Shown here: in pieces, positions 34,897 to 44,499 of the stretch | Position numbering within the stretch: the first letter of the stretch is position 1 | How the letters are laid out: every line of letters starts with the position of its first letter | Source of the DNA: Gemmatimonadota bacterium | Lineage (GTDB): Bacteria; Latescibacterota; UBA2968; UBA8231 | Length of the DNA: 64,000 nucleotides | Reading direction: 5' to 3' | NCBI GenBank assembly: GCA_018660835.1 | Contig: JABJJN010000018.1 | Coordinates: forward strand, 167,255-231,254 | Program-made: the position numbers and the translations under genes | The notes under the pieces: model-generated | Databases searched by the model: none | What the model was told of the DNA's origin: nothing | What the model saw: the letters and a program-made list of their open reading frames with translations, nothing else

Positions 34897-36081
34897 GTGT
34901 TCGAGCGCATCCAACCAGCCCCCCCAGATCCCATCCTTGGTCTCTCAGCGATTTTCGCAGCCGATAATCGAGCCCATAAGATCAATCTCGGTGTTGGCGA
35001 GTATCGCGACGCGACGGGCGTGACCCCCGTCCTGGACGTGGTGCGCACTGCCGAGTCGCGACTCTTCGAGTCTGCACCTAACAAGGTGTATCTACCGATC
35101 GATGGAACGCCCGACTATGGTCGTGTCGTACGCGAACTTGTCTTTGGAACAGGAAGTGGCGAGCAGGCCAACACAGTCACCGTGCAATCTCCTGGCGGCA
35201 CCGGTGCCCTGCGCATCGCCGCTGACTTTGCCGCTCGCCATTTCTCACAGGCGCGTGTGTGGCTACCCGATCCGACATGGGCGAATCATCCGAAGATCTT
35301 CGAAGCTGCGGGGCTCACGTGCCACTCCTATCCCTATTATGATGCTGCATCGAGACAACTCGACACAGAGCGACTACTGGCCGGCCTGGCAGAAACACAA
35401 GCCGGTGACCTTGTCCTGCTACATGCTTGTTGTCACAACCCGACGGGTGTCGATATAGACGACGACACGTGGGCAGCAGTAGCCAGGATTCTCGCAGAAC
35501 GAGGCGCCCTGCCCCTGATTGATTTCGCCTATCAGGGCTTTGGCGATGGTCTTGAGGAGGATGCGAAGGGATTGCGGATCTTTCGGGAATTGGTCCCCGA
35601 GCTTCTTGTGGCCAGTTCGTTTTCCAAGAATTTCGGTCTCTACCAGGATCGCGTCGGCGCGCTGAGTGTCGTCACTGCTGACGCAGAACAAGCCTCATCC
35701 GTACTGAGCCAACTCAAGATCTGTGTGCGGACGAGCTTCTCCAATCCACCGGCCCACGGTTCCGCCCTGGTCACAACGATTCTCAACGATAGCGATCTGC
35801 GTTCCGCCTGGCTCGACGAACTGGCTCAGATGCGCGATCGCATCAACGGCATGCGGCAATCCCTCGCCCAGGGCCTGGTACGATCCGGCGCAACGCAAGA
35901 TTTCTCCTTTATCACACAGCAGAAGGGGATGTTTTCCTTCAGCGGCCTCAATCCGCAGCAAGTTGAGCGCCTGCGCGAGGAACACGCCGTCTACATCGTC
36001 GGCTCGGGGCGCATCAATGTAGCGGGTATTACGCCGAATAATCTGGAAGGCCTCTGCACTGCCATCTGCGCCGTCCTGTAG
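34897..36081 (+). CDS. Aspartate/aromatic aminotransferase (class I)
   Basis: A 394-residue PLP enzyme. It begins VFERIQPAPPDPILGLSAIF, then KINLGVGEYRDATGVTPVLD, typical of the AspC/TyrB subgroup. The PLP lysine is in ASSFSKNFGLYQDRVGAL, the substrate carboxylate Arg is in the C-terminal SGRINVAGI, and HACCHNPTGVDID is the cofactor-contacting loop. A GTG at 34897 is the start; no ATG is suitably placed. It transfers amino groups between aspartate or aromatic amino acids and 2-oxoglutarate. A 100-bp gap separates it from folA, so it may have its own promoter. Confidence 0.93.
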   Translation: MFERIQPAPPDPILGLSAIFAADNRAHKINLGVGEYRDATGVTPVLDVVRTAESRLFESAPNKVYLPIDGTPDYGRVVRELVFGTGSGEQANTVTVQSPGGTGALRIAADFAARHFSQARVWLPDPTWANHPKIFEAAGLTCHSYPYYDAASRQLDTERLLAGLAETQAGDLVLLHACCHNPTGVDIDDDTWAAVARILAERGALPLIDFAYQGFGDGLEEDAKGLRIFRELVPELLVASSFSKNFGLYQDRVGALSVVTADAEQASSVLSQLKICVRTSFSNPPAHGSALVTTILNDSDLRSAWLDELAQMRDRINGMRQSLAQGLVRSGATQDFSFITQQKGMFSFSGLNPQQVERLREEHAVYIVGSGRINVAGITPNNLEGLCTAICAVL

Positions 36082-36132
36082 CCGCCGACGAGGGCATAAC
36101 GCAGCCCGTCTACCCATGGAAACGCGACTCAC

Positions 36133-37293
36133 CTAGAAAACAGACATGGCTCGCAGACGGGCAATGATGGGCGGCAATACGTCCAGGACTTCGTCGACTT
36201 GAGCTTCGTCATTCCCCCAGCCGAGACTGAAACGTATCGCACTCGCTGCTTGCCGTGGCGCAACGCCCATTGCCAGCAAGACGTGTGATGGGTCAGGCTG
36301 TCCGGCGGTGCAGGCTGAACCACTCGCTGCGGCGATGCCGAGTTGGTCGAGCCCCAGCAGTACCGCCTCTGCCTCGACACCGGTGAAGGAGACACTGAGG
36401 GTCTGCACCAGACGGTCAGCCTCACCTCCATGAATCTCGACATCACCGACCGCTTCGATCAGACCTGCCTGCAAGCGATCACGCAAAGATTGTAGGCGCC
36501 GCGCCGTGACTCTGCGTCCTGCTTCAGCAATCCTCGTCGCCGCGCCAAGTCCGACGATCCCTGCGGCGTGAAGCGTACCGGGACGACGTCCCGCCTCCTG
36601 GCCTCCCCCATGCAACAGGGGTTCGATCTCAACACCAGATCGCACGTAGAGGGCACCGGATCCCTTGGGCCCATTGATCTTGTGTGCCGACAACGAAATA
36701 AGGTCCGCCCCTAGGAACTCCGGATGCACATCGACTTTCCCAAAGCTCTGCACGGCGTCGACGTGAAACAGAACCCCACGTTTTCTGAGCTCCGTCCCGA
36801 TCTGCACCAGTGGCTGTATGACGCCCGTCTCGTTGTTCGCATGCAACAAGGAGACCAGTGTCGGCTTGGGTCCCTTGTCGATGGTATTGAGCAATCGATC
36901 AACATCGATCAAACCGGCCCCATCAACCGCATGGTAATCGACACGAAAGCCACGGCGCTCGAGAGCGGCGGCTGAGTCGAGCACGGCGTGATGCTCAGCG
37001 CTGCTTGTTAGTAAGGTGCCTCGGGTCTTGCATCTGAGCCATTCGGCCTCCATCACCCCTTTCAGCGCCCAATTGTCCGACTCGGTCCCGCCTGATGTGA
37101 AGTGAATCTCATCAGGTCTCACATTGAGTGCGGCAGCAACAGAGACACGCGCCTCGTCTATGCCGTCGGCGACAACTCGACCGGCTTCATGTACAGAGGA
37201 GGGATTGCCATAGGCCTCTTTGAGAAAAGGCTCCATCGCCGCGAGCACTTCAGCACGCAAGGGTGTTGTTGCATTGTGGTCGAAGTAGATCAA
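36133..37293 (-). CDS. Cysteine desulfurase (NifS/IscS family)
   Basis: A 386-residue PLP enzyme that removes sulfur from cysteine for Fe-S cluster or thiolated-RNA synthesis. Motifs are IYFDHNATTPLRAEVLAAM, HFTSGGTESDNWALKG, SAEHHAVLDS, HVDAVQSFGKV, SLSAHKINGPKGSGALYVR (PLP lysine) and the catalytic-loop cysteine in AAASGSACTAGQPDPSHVLL. There are no isc/suf partners in the window, so whether it serves Fe-S assembly, tRNA thiolation (mnmA) or another sulfur pathway is open. The DUF4384 lipoprotein gene ends 6 bp before its start. Confidence 0.93.
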   Translation of the reverse strand: MIYFDHNATTPLRAEVLAAMEPFLKEAYGNPSSVHEAGRVVADGIDEARVSVAAALNVRPDEIHFTSGGTESDNWALKGVMEAEWLRCKTRGTLLTSSAEHHAVLDSAAALERRGFRVDYHAVDGAGLIDVDRLLNTIDKGPKPTLVSLLHANNETGVIQPLVQIGTELRKRGVLFHVDAVQSFGKVDVHPEFLGADLISLSAHKINGPKGSGALYVRSGVEIEPLLHGGGQEAGRRPGTLHAAGIVGLGAATRIAEAGRRVTARRLQSLRDRLQAGLIEAVGDVEIHGGEADRLVQTLSVSFTGVEAEAVLLGLDQLGIAAASGSACTAGQPDPSHVLLAMGVAPRQAASAIRFSLGWGNDEAQVDEVLDVLPPIIARLRAMSVF

Positions 37294-37299
37294 CTCAAT

Positions 37300-38445
37300 C
37301 TACTTCCATCGCACGTGAAAACTGATGGCACGCAGAATAACCGATCCTTGAAGATTCTCGGCTTGATGTTCGAAGACGACACCGTCCGAATAGGCGAAGG
37401 TCTCAGCCTCTGTAGCAAGGTCGATCGAATCGCCTGCGCGTATGGCGTGTACTGAATCACTGACTGCAATCGTCTGCTGCAGATAGTCAGCCAACGCTTC
37501 ATCGACCAGGTGGAGACCACTCATGCGATCGATCTGCGCCTGAGCATGCAATTCGTCCAACCTCTCCCACAGAGTTTGACGATCCTCATCAATGCGTCGC
37601 GCCACCAACAAGTAGAGGGTGAAGACTTGATCCCCTTCACTGAATGAGGTCCACGAATTCTCACCGGGGGCATAGGTCCAGCGGCCTTCATAGATCCGCT
37701 GAGGCTCCAACAGATTCTTGCGCTCACCATCTTCAGAGGCATACAGAAACACGTACGCCTCACAGTCCTGTGCCGCCTGCAACCGTACCTGCAGACGATC
37801 GCCCTCGATCAGTGTTGTGCCCTCACTGACATCGATCATTTCTGCAAAACCGGCATCATCACGTCGTGCCACAACGTGATAGGCCACGTTCAGTGGCGCC
37901 GTAGCGACGGCGGAGTCCGCACTCGCTGCGGCAACGAGTTGGTCAAGATCTCCCTGCGAGATTCGCGTAGTACCGTGGTCGCGAAGTTCACCCGTGGTGG
38001 CATCCGCCAAGGCCAACCGCAGATACGTCCAGTTGTCTGCCTCACGAATCTGCCCTGCAAGTACAAGCCCATGTCGGGGCATGTGCGACCCGGTCAAATC
38101 TCGCCAGCCTGTAGGCAAGACCTGCCCGCCACTGTAGCGCATGGTGGGTGCCTCAGAGAGTGTAATCCCTGCATCCGGATTCACGACGGCCCCGGATCGC
38201 CCCAGAGCCGAAAGCAGCGCTTGATTGAGGACGTCTGTACTGGTCGGGGACTTCCCCCAGTGGTCGCGGAACCCCAACACGGCAACCGAATCGACGCGAC
38301 TCCATTTGTCGATTATTTCGCTCAGCGCAACTTCCGGTGACGCGATCTGGGCGCGGCGACCCGGGATCAACCAGCTGCAGGAGACGAAGCCGCTGACTAC
38401 GAACCCCAGGATCATGAACACGAGGAAGATGGGACGATTATTCAT
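37300..38445 (-). CDS. Lipoprotein with CsgG/FlgO-like and DUF4384 domains
   Basis: A 381-residue protein. Its N-terminal hydrophobic stretch ends GFVVSGFVSC, a plausible lipobox. Residues about 40-190 resemble CsgG/TolB-type domains (VDSVAVLGFRD, LNQALLSALGRSGAV, GLVLAGQIREADNWTYLRLA). Residues about 215-310 match DUF4384 (GTTLIEGDRLQVRLQAAQDC, then EAYVFLYASEDG, FTLYLLVARR). DUF4384 occurs in surface and signalling proteins; its role is unknown. The ATG at 38445 follows GGGA and begins the signal sequence; the longer frame to 38622 is rejected. It lies 13 bp after the large unrecognised gene, so they form an operon. Confidence 0.7.
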   Translation of the reverse strand: MNNRPIFLVFMILGFVVSGFVSCSWLIPGRRAQIASPEVALSEIIDKWSRVDSVAVLGFRDHWGKSPTSTDVLNQALLSALGRSGAVVNPDAGITLSEAPTMRYSGGQVLPTGWRDLTGSHMPRHGLVLAGQIREADNWTYLRLALADATTGELRDHGTTRISQGDLDQLVAAASADSAVATAPLNVAYHVVARRDDAGFAEMIDVSEGTTLIEGDRLQVRLQAAQDCEAYVFLYASEDGERKNLLEPQRIYEGRWTYAPGENSWTSFSEGDQVFTLYLLVARRIDEDRQTLWERLDELHAQAQIDRMSGLHLVDEALADYLQQTIAVSDSVHAIRAGDSIDLATEAETFAYSDGVVFEHQAENLQGSVILRAISFHVRWK

Positions 38446-38458
38446 GAGACAATCCCAT

Positions 38459-40612
38459 TCATGAGTCGATCTCAGGCGGTTCATCGCCATCCGGTTCACT
38501 GGGGTGGTTGGACACGTCGCTGACAGTATCCGCATCGACGGTCGACACAGGCGGAGGTTTGACTTCCTCTCCCCGCTTCTCAAAGCTGATGCCGGTGAGA
38601 AGCTCGCGATGCAAAGCGACAAATGGCTCCGTATCCAGATCGGCTGCTTCTACCTCGACGGGTGCGGGATCCGGCTCGTCGAAGAGATGCGAAGTACGAG
38701 CCCGCTGTTGAGCTTTCGAGCGCATCTGTCGCTCAAGCAGAATGGAACCCAGAATTCGCCGACAACGCTGCAAGATGGCTGCACGACGCTCATCCCGTTC
38801 CGAAATCTGCTCGAGAACACCATAGAGAGCGGACACCGCCGGCGGCCCAAGGCCAGCGATCATGTCCACGAGCTCTTCGTAGCGCTCGCTGAGGTCCAGA
38901 CGGATCAGCACACTCGCCAACAGAGAGTTGGTATCTGGATCAGCGGCGCCGAATTCAGCCAGCGTACGTCGATACTCGCGTGAATACATCAAGACGGCAC
39001 TGGGATCAGACGTAAAGCGATGCGGCCGATCCGCCAACAGTGCCTGGATCGATTCATCCTCATGAATACGACGCCTCGCAGCCAATCCGGCTTCATCTGC
39101 GTGCTCTGCTTCGGACCCATCCATGACCTCGAGAAGCTCACAGGCGCAGGCGACGATAGCTTGTTTCTTCATCTTGAACGTCGCCCATTCATCAGCATCC
39201 TGCAGACCATGATTCTGGACCAATGCGAGTAACTCGTCGTGAGCACCGTCTCCTAATTCGACGACCTGTCTTGCGAGTCGGCGATAGCCGGGCAATCGAT
39301 CGAGTCGTACGAAGATCCCCGTCAGATGCCGCGCCATTTCACGTTCTGACAGGGGCCCTTGTTCGTCGTCCACTCCGATACCGTCCACATGCCGTGCACG
39401 CGAGCGCAATCGCCCTACGTGCGCAAACACACCGGCCGGATCCGACGACAGGGAGACGAGATACATCCACAGTGGATGCACCAGATCGACGGCCTCCAAT
39501 ACACTGTCGCGATAAGCATCGAAGAATCCGCGCAGCGCACCGACACCCAGTTCGACGACGGTTCGTAGGAATTGTGCCCGCGGCTTGGGCACGACACCGC
39601 GACAGAATTCCGTCATGAGTGGGTGCCGATCGAAGCGGAGTGCGTCTTTGTAGTCGTGCAAGGCGTCGCTGAAACTGTGCGGTTCCAGAGGCTGCCTGCG
39701 TCGCAAGGCGAGATCGCGCGCCGCTCCGTGGATGATGTCACGATCGAAAAGGAACAGGCGCGGATAGTCGAAGACATCCGCGATCCGCTCCATCTTCATC
39801 TGTGCCCAGCGGTGTTCCAGATCCTCATTGAATAGATCCCGCCCGATCTCCCAGGGCTCCCGCGACCAGGCATTCAGCCCCTGTACTCGAATCAACGCCG
39901 ATTTGTAGCCGCTGATGAATTCCTCGACCTCCGACTTACCCAGGTCGGGATGCTCCCGACGATGGCGATTGTGCTCCTGTACCAGTCGCCGCAGCAGTGG
40001 CTCACTCAATCGTAGACCGGACCAGTTCCAGCCCACCTCGTCGCCCTCCTCTTGCTCTTGCTGCGAACGACGCATCGCCAGGTGACCGAACTGCGTCAGC
40101 ACATCAACGAGCAGCAGGTAGTCCAGCAGCATCCACCCCGCGTAAATGAGCCCTTCCGCGATGGCCCAGTAATCGTAGCCCTTCTCCTCGGCCTGCTGCA
40201 TGAGCAACTCGGGCAGATAAATCGTCCGGCGGCGCCTGCCGAGATGCACGGCCTGATGGTGTCTCACGTCACGGAAGCACAGCAACGTGTCTCCCCGCAC
40301 GAGGGTGATGCTCACGGGGGCATCAATCAGGGCGCGACGCAGATTTGCTGGGACCTTCTTCAGCACCCGCCAGAAGAACAGGACACGCTCATCTCCCGCA
40401 TGCAAACGTGGTAGACGGCGATCATCCGGGAAGTGTGGCAGCCTCGTCTGCTGGCCGAAAAGGATGGCCCGATCCGCACCGCAAATGGCCCGGTTTACCT
40501 CGTCGTGCTCAACGTCGCCATCGAGGATCCCGAGATTCCCTGCGGTGCTGACGGGAGGCACTGGCAGATCCTGAGCGGAGCCGTGATCGGTAGATGTCAT
40601 GGAGGCTGGCAT
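38459..40612 (-). CDS. Large unrecognised protein (about 717 residues)
   Basis: I do not recognise this family. It is charged, largely helical and without a signal peptide. Near residues 80-180 a segment reads VPANLRRALIDAPVSITLVR, then RRTIYLPELLMQQAEEKGYD, then YWAIAEGLIYAGWMLLDYLL. This layout recalls ATLF-like/anthrax-lethal-factor-type peptidase domains, but the HExxH zinc motif is missing (AEGLIY at its place). The C-terminal 60 residues are acidic and proline-rich. Start 40612 is provisional (40600 is also possible); the open frame to 40681 would cross the divergent gene's start. It precedes the DUF4384 lipoprotein by 13 bp. Confidence 0.75.
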   Translation of the reverse strand: MPASMTSTDHGSAQDLPVPPVSTAGNLGILDGDVEHDEVNRAICGADRAILFGQQTRLPHFPDDRRLPRLHAGDERVLFFWRVLKKVPANLRRALIDAPVSITLVRGDTLLCFRDVRHHQAVHLGRRRRTIYLPELLMQQAEEKGYDYWAIAEGLIYAGWMLLDYLLLVDVLTQFGHLAMRRSQQEQEEGDEVGWNWSGLRLSEPLLRRLVQEHNRHRREHPDLGKSEVEEFISGYKSALIRVQGLNAWSREPWEIGRDLFNEDLEHRWAQMKMERIADVFDYPRLFLFDRDIIHGAARDLALRRRQPLEPHSFSDALHDYKDALRFDRHPLMTEFCRGVVPKPRAQFLRTVVELGVGALRGFFDAYRDSVLEAVDLVHPLWMYLVSLSSDPAGVFAHVGRLRSRARHVDGIGVDDEQGPLSEREMARHLTGIFVRLDRLPGYRRLARQVVELGDGAHDELLALVQNHGLQDADEWATFKMKKQAIVACACELLEVMDGSEAEHADEAGLAARRRIHEDESIQALLADRPHRFTSDPSAVLMYSREYRRTLAEFGAADPDTNSLLASVLIRLDLSERYEELVDMIAGLGPPAVSALYGVLEQISERDERRAAILQRCRRILGSILLERQMRSKAQQRARTSHLFDEPDPAPVEVEAADLDTEPFVALHRELLTGISFEKRGEEVKPPPVSTVDADTVSDVSNHPSEPDGDEPPEIDS

Positions 40613-40671
40613 TCGCTTGAATATACACAGGTGACAGATGCTCGTGTACTTTGTTATCATTGAAGTTACGT

Positions 40672-42345
40672 ATGATGACACGCATTCAATCCTACCTGTG
40701 CAGGCGTCGATACGCCGCCGGATGGGCTATCCTGCTCGTGATGCTGGGCTGTAGTTCACCACCAGCCCCAAAGCGGACGGACACGGATCCGGTGGCAGAT
40801 GCAGGTGCGGACCGCACCGTGTTGCTGGGTACCGAGATCCTTCTCGACGGCTCCGGCTCCCGTGATGATGATGGCGATGCACTGAGTTACCAGTGGTCAC
40901 AGGGAGCCCAGAACCCGGAGAGTTTTGTGTTGACCTCCGGCGCGACCGCGCAGGTCACGCCCCAGTCTACGGGCCTCTATGTATTCATCCTCACAGTGAG
41001 CGCCAATAGCCAGGGCAGCGAACCCGATTCGGTGCGAATTACCGTTGCCGGCAGTGAAAACACAACGCCTGTTGCCATCGCCGGCCTCGATTACACGCTA
41101 CCGGTGGGATCTAATTTTTTCCTCGACGGCTCGTCGAGTTCCGATGCCGACGGTGATTCACTCTCATATCTATGGGAATCGCTGGAGGCCCCCGCCGCAG
41201 TTGCCTTCGAAGACTCCACCGCTGCCCAGACCCGGTTCGTACCGGCCACCCCGGGCTCGTATCTGTTTCGCCTCACCGTCAGTGACAGCCTCAGCACGGC
41301 AACTGATGAAATGGCTGTCGTTGTCACGGGCGCCGGCAATCAACCTCCTGTGGCTGATGCGGGTGCTCAACAGACAGTGGGCGTCGGTCTCGAGGTAACC
41401 CTCGACGCCTCTGGATCAAGTGATCCAGAGACTGATCCGATCACATATCGGTGGATTGTCGGCAATAATCCTGGCGAAGGGGTCACACTATCAGACTCAA
41501 CCAGCGTCATGGCGAGATTCACCCCAAATCTCGTCGGTGACTATGTCTTCGGCCTGATCGTCAAAGATGCCCAGAGTGAGAGCCTCCTCGATACGGTTGT
41601 CATCAGCGTCGTCAACCAGATCTACTCAGAGCGCTCCGGCATGATTGAGATTCCCAGTGGCTCTTTCCTGATGGGGTCGGAGACTGGCCTGGCCGGCGAG
41701 AGCCCTCTGCACGTCGTCAATCTCAGCACATTCTGGATTGATTCGGTCGAGGTGACGGGCGCTGAGTATGCGGTGTGTGTACGAGAGAATGCCTGCGCCA
41801 CGCCGGGAGAGCAGCCTGACTGCAACTTCGGTCTCACTGAGCGTGACGACCATCCCATCAACTGTGTCGACTACGATGGCGCCAGCGATTTCTGCGGTTG
41901 GGCAGGGAAACGCTTACCGACTGAAGCGGAGTGGGAGAAGACGGCACGCGGTCCCAATGACGAGCGTCGGTTTCCCTGGGGCGACGAAGACCCGACCTTC
42001 CTGGTTCTACAAGATCCCAGTCTACGACTGCTGAACTACAACAATCTGCTGGGATCCACAGCCGCAGTTGGTGAATTCCCCGATGGTGCGAGCCCCTACG
42101 CCGTACATGATCTGGCCGGAAATGTGATGGAGTGGGTCAGTGATTGGTACAACCCGGAGTATTACGGAGTCAGCCCGCTATTGGATCCCCAAGGACCGAG
42201 CAGTGGCCAGCAGCGAGTTGCCCGAGGCGGGCACTATCTCGCCATTCGCGACGTAGCTACTGTTTCAGTCCGCAATCGCGTGCAGCCGGATAGTCGCGAG
42301 CCCGTTCTCGGTTTCCGCTGTGCACGCTCGGATACGCCCCCATGA
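40672..42345 (+). CDS. Lipoprotein with three PKD-like domains and a C-terminal FGE-sulfatase domain
   Basis: A 557-residue surface lipoprotein. The signal segment (LLVMLGCSS) gives a lipobox cysteine near residue 27. Three PKD-like Ig domains follow (about 40-130, 133-225, 228-315), each opening with a VADAGADRTVLLGTEILLDG-type strand. The C-terminal domain (about 325-550) is FGE-like: MIEIPSGSFLMGSETGLAGE, WAGKRLPTEAEWEKTARGP, DLAGNVMEWVSDWY, RGGHYL and VLGFRCARS. Proteins of this build usually act outside the cell in binding or scaffolding rather than sulfatase maturation. It ends in a 4-bp overlap with a receiver-domain gene. Confidence 0.88.
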   Translation: MMTRIQSYLCRRRYAAGWAILLVMLGCSSPPAPKRTDTDPVADAGADRTVLLGTEILLDGSGSRDDDGDALSYQWSQGAQNPESFVLTSGATAQVTPQSTGLYVFILTVSANSQGSEPDSVRITVAGSENTTPVAIAGLDYTLPVGSNFFLDGSSSSDADGDSLSYLWESLEAPAAVAFEDSTAAQTRFVPATPGSYLFRLTVSDSLSTATDEMAVVVTGAGNQPPVADAGAQQTVGVGLEVTLDASGSSDPETDPITYRWIVGNNPGEGVTLSDSTSVMARFTPNLVGDYVFGLIVKDAQSESLLDTVVISVVNQIYSERSGMIEIPSGSFLMGSETGLAGESPLHVVNLSTFWIDSVEVTGAEYAVCVRENACATPGEQPDCNFGLTERDDHPINCVDYDGASDFCGWAGKRLPTEAEWEKTARGPNDERRFPWGDEDPTFLVLQDPSLRLLNYNNLLGSTAAVGEFPDGASPYAVHDLAGNVMEWVSDWYNPEYYGVSPLLDPQGPSSGQQRVARGGHYLAIRDVATVSVRNRVQPDSREPVLGFRCARSDTPP

Positions 42346-42725
42346 CCATCCCAAGTCCCTCCAAGTCCCGTGTCCTGATCGTCGATGACGAAGCCACGAT
42401 CCGCCAGTTCATGATCGAGGTGCTGTCACGGTTTGATTTCTCACCGGTTCCAGCCTCGGATGCCGCAGAGGCGTTGCAGATTCTGGACCGCGAAACGATT
42501 GACCTTGTGCTGCTGGATCTGCACATGCCAGGACCGGCGGACGGTGAAGACTTGCTGTATCTACTACGAGATCGTGGTGACGACATACCGATAATCATCG
42601 TCTCCGGCTGGGTCGACGATGATGCGACACGCGAGCAACCAGATTGCGTGCATGCCGTGTTGAAAAAACCTGTCGCCGTGGAAACATTGCTGTCTACAAT
42701 CCGGCGCGTTCTCGAGGAAGCCTGA
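42342..42725 (+). CDS. Single-domain response regulator (receiver)
   Basis: A 127-residue CheY-like protein. It has the acidic pair in VLIVDDEATI, the phosphoacceptor aspartate D59 in LVLLDLHMPG, Ser in IIVSGW and Lys in AVLKKP. There is no output domain. It could relay phosphate to another protein or act by binding, as CheY and Spo0F do. It overlaps the PKD-FGE lipoprotein gene by 4 bp (ATGA). The cognate kinase is not adjacent; the hybrid kinase at 52.9 kb is the only kinase in the window. Confidence 0.93.
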   Translation: MTIPSPSKSRVLIVDDEATIRQFMIEVLSRFDFSPVPASDAAEALQILDRETIDLVLLDLHMPGPADGEDLLYLLRDRGDDIPIIIVSGWVDDDATREQPDCVHAVLKKPVAVETLLSTIRRVLEEA

Positions 42726-42735
42726 GGTCGTCGAG

Positions 42736-44487
42736 TCAGCGATTTTCGGCCCGTTGCAGCGCCGGCAGCAGTTGCCCACTCACGACCCGCTCCCACGACA
42801 TTTCCACCGCCACGGCATGCCCAACTTCCAGGCCAATCTGTCGCTGCTTGTCATTGCGAGGCAGTGCCTGCTCGAGGGCACGGGCCGCCCTGCCACTTGC
42901 CTGCTCCTCTAACCAGCTAGCGTCGGTCCGTTCCTCTGCAGGCACTGGCGCAGACGATCGGTCGCCGCCCGCATAGTCACCGACGATATGCACGGGTGGC
43001 AAGGGGGCATCCGGTGTTCCACCAGCAGTTGCATGAGCCTGCTGCAGATATCCAACACAACCACACGCATCCGATACAAGGCTGATCGCTCCGAAGCCGA
43101 TGGGCTCGATCTGAGCGATACCAAAGGGCTCATACATCGACTGACCGAATTCGGCATCCGTCCCACAGCGTAGATCCGTAAAACCGACCCCCTCAGGCAA
43201 GGCTCCCCCGCAGGAGATCGCATCGAAGCCAAACTGGTTGATGAAAACAACGCGGCTGTTACGTGCTCGCGTATTGTGCTTGCGCACGAGCAGATCGAAA
43301 GTCAGCTCGCCTGGCGACAGATCGGGATACCCTTCGCAATGCACAAGGGGCCAATCATATGCCTCGTGCATGTGCTTCGTACTGGCAGGTAGACGTGCGC
43401 CAGCTTCAGTGGCCAACACGTACATCACAGCAGTATTGCGCCGTGCCTGCAGGAAAGGATCCATCGCCTGCAGTACCAACAGATCCCTCCACATCGCCTT
43501 GCTCGGCACAAGGCGGGACACGTGAGAGAAGCACAGATCGGGACGAAATCCGACTAACCCCTCTGCTACATCGGACAGCAGTCGTCGGGCGCGCTTTCGA
43601 CCCGCCAGGCTCAAGCAATCCGCCTCGGGTAGACCATTGTACACGAGGTCTATGGTAGCCTGCCGAAATTCCTTCCCGAGAAATGTCAGCTCATCAAGAA
43701 CCCGATCACCCACTGCCAGAATCGCATCACACCGAATCGCCTGCAGCACCAGCGCATGTTTGAAGAAGTCGTCCTGACTGCCATAGACGTCCTCGAGATC
43801 TCTCCCCTGAGCAAGCCCCGCCGCGAGGGCGGGATAGAAACTGGCATCGTGCCCAGCCTGCTCCTCGACGATTCTCCTCGCCGTGGCGACTTCATGGGCA
43901 TAGAACGCCGTGTGATAGCGACGATCTGTGCTCATCGTGGCGCGCAACGCCGTGGGCAGTCCCATGAATTCATGCGCTACAAACCACACGGCATCGGTCT
44001 GGTCGGCAGTCAACGCCTCGACGCCATCGAATGCTGGCTCAGCGAGACGCATGAATTGTTCGAACTCCCACTGCCCCTCATAACGATCAGATGCCAGGCC
44101 ATAACGTTCGTAGAGTTGATGCTTGAACAGATCGAGACCGTGAGGAATACTGCTCTCCACATCCACCAGGAGAATCTCAGGCTCTACGGTAGAGCCATCG
44201 GGGCATGCAAATGGCCGTCGCCCGTAAACCATGCGAACGCCGTGTTTGACTTCGATCGCTTGCAGCGCAGTACCAGCTTCCTCCGACCAGATCCCCTGCC
44301 AATTGTCGTAGACAATGGTGCCGTCCGGCCCCAATGAGTCCTTGCGATGCCGATCACCGAGGGGGCCAACCAGAAGGACTCGATCCACGGCCGACCGATA
44401 AGCTTTGGCCGTGACCAATCCCTGTAGAACCGCGCCGATGCCACCAACCTTATGGACAGCTTCATGGGTCACATGGACGTGAATCAT
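42736..44487 (-). CDS. Glycogen/starch synthase-like glycosyltransferase
   Basis: A 583-residue GT-B enzyme. The N-terminus has HVTHEAVHKVGGIGAVLQGL, the KVGG-type glucan-synthase nucleotide-binding signature. Later segments include WFVAHEFMGLPTALRA, FYAHEVATARRI, DLVYNGLPEADCL, LCFSHVSRLVPSKAMWRDLL and the donor motif FGQSMYEPFGIAQIEPIGFG, then AISLVSD. It is larger than standard GlgA (about 480) and sequence identity seems low, so the sugar donor and product are unsure; GT3/GT5-like or GT4-like readings are all possible. It lies 12 bp downstream of the DUF3604 gene in one operon. Confidence 0.78.
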   Translation of the reverse strand: MIHVHVTHEAVHKVGGIGAVLQGLVTAKAYRSAVDRVLLVGPLGDRHRKDSLGPDGTIVYDNWQGIWSEEAGTALQAIEVKHGVRMVYGRRPFACPDGSTVEPEILLVDVESSIPHGLDLFKHQLYERYGLASDRYEGQWEFEQFMRLAEPAFDGVEALTADQTDAVWFVAHEFMGLPTALRATMSTDRRYHTAFYAHEVATARRIVEEQAGHDASFYPALAAGLAQGRDLEDVYGSQDDFFKHALVLQAIRCDAILAVGDRVLDELTFLGKEFRQATIDLVYNGLPEADCLSLAGRKRARRLLSDVAEGLVGFRPDLCFSHVSRLVPSKAMWRDLLVLQAMDPFLQARRNTAVMYVLATEAGARLPASTKHMHEAYDWPLVHCEGYPDLSPGELTFDLLVRKHNTRARNSRVVFINQFGFDAISCGGALPEGVGFTDLRCGTDAEFGQSMYEPFGIAQIEPIGFGAISLVSDACGCVGYLQQAHATAGGTPDAPLPPVHIVGDYAGGDRSSAPVPAEERTDASWLEEQASGRAARALEQALPRNDKQRQIGLEVGHAVAVEMSWERVVSGQLLPALQRAENR

Positions 44488-44499
44488 ATCCCGCGCTCC

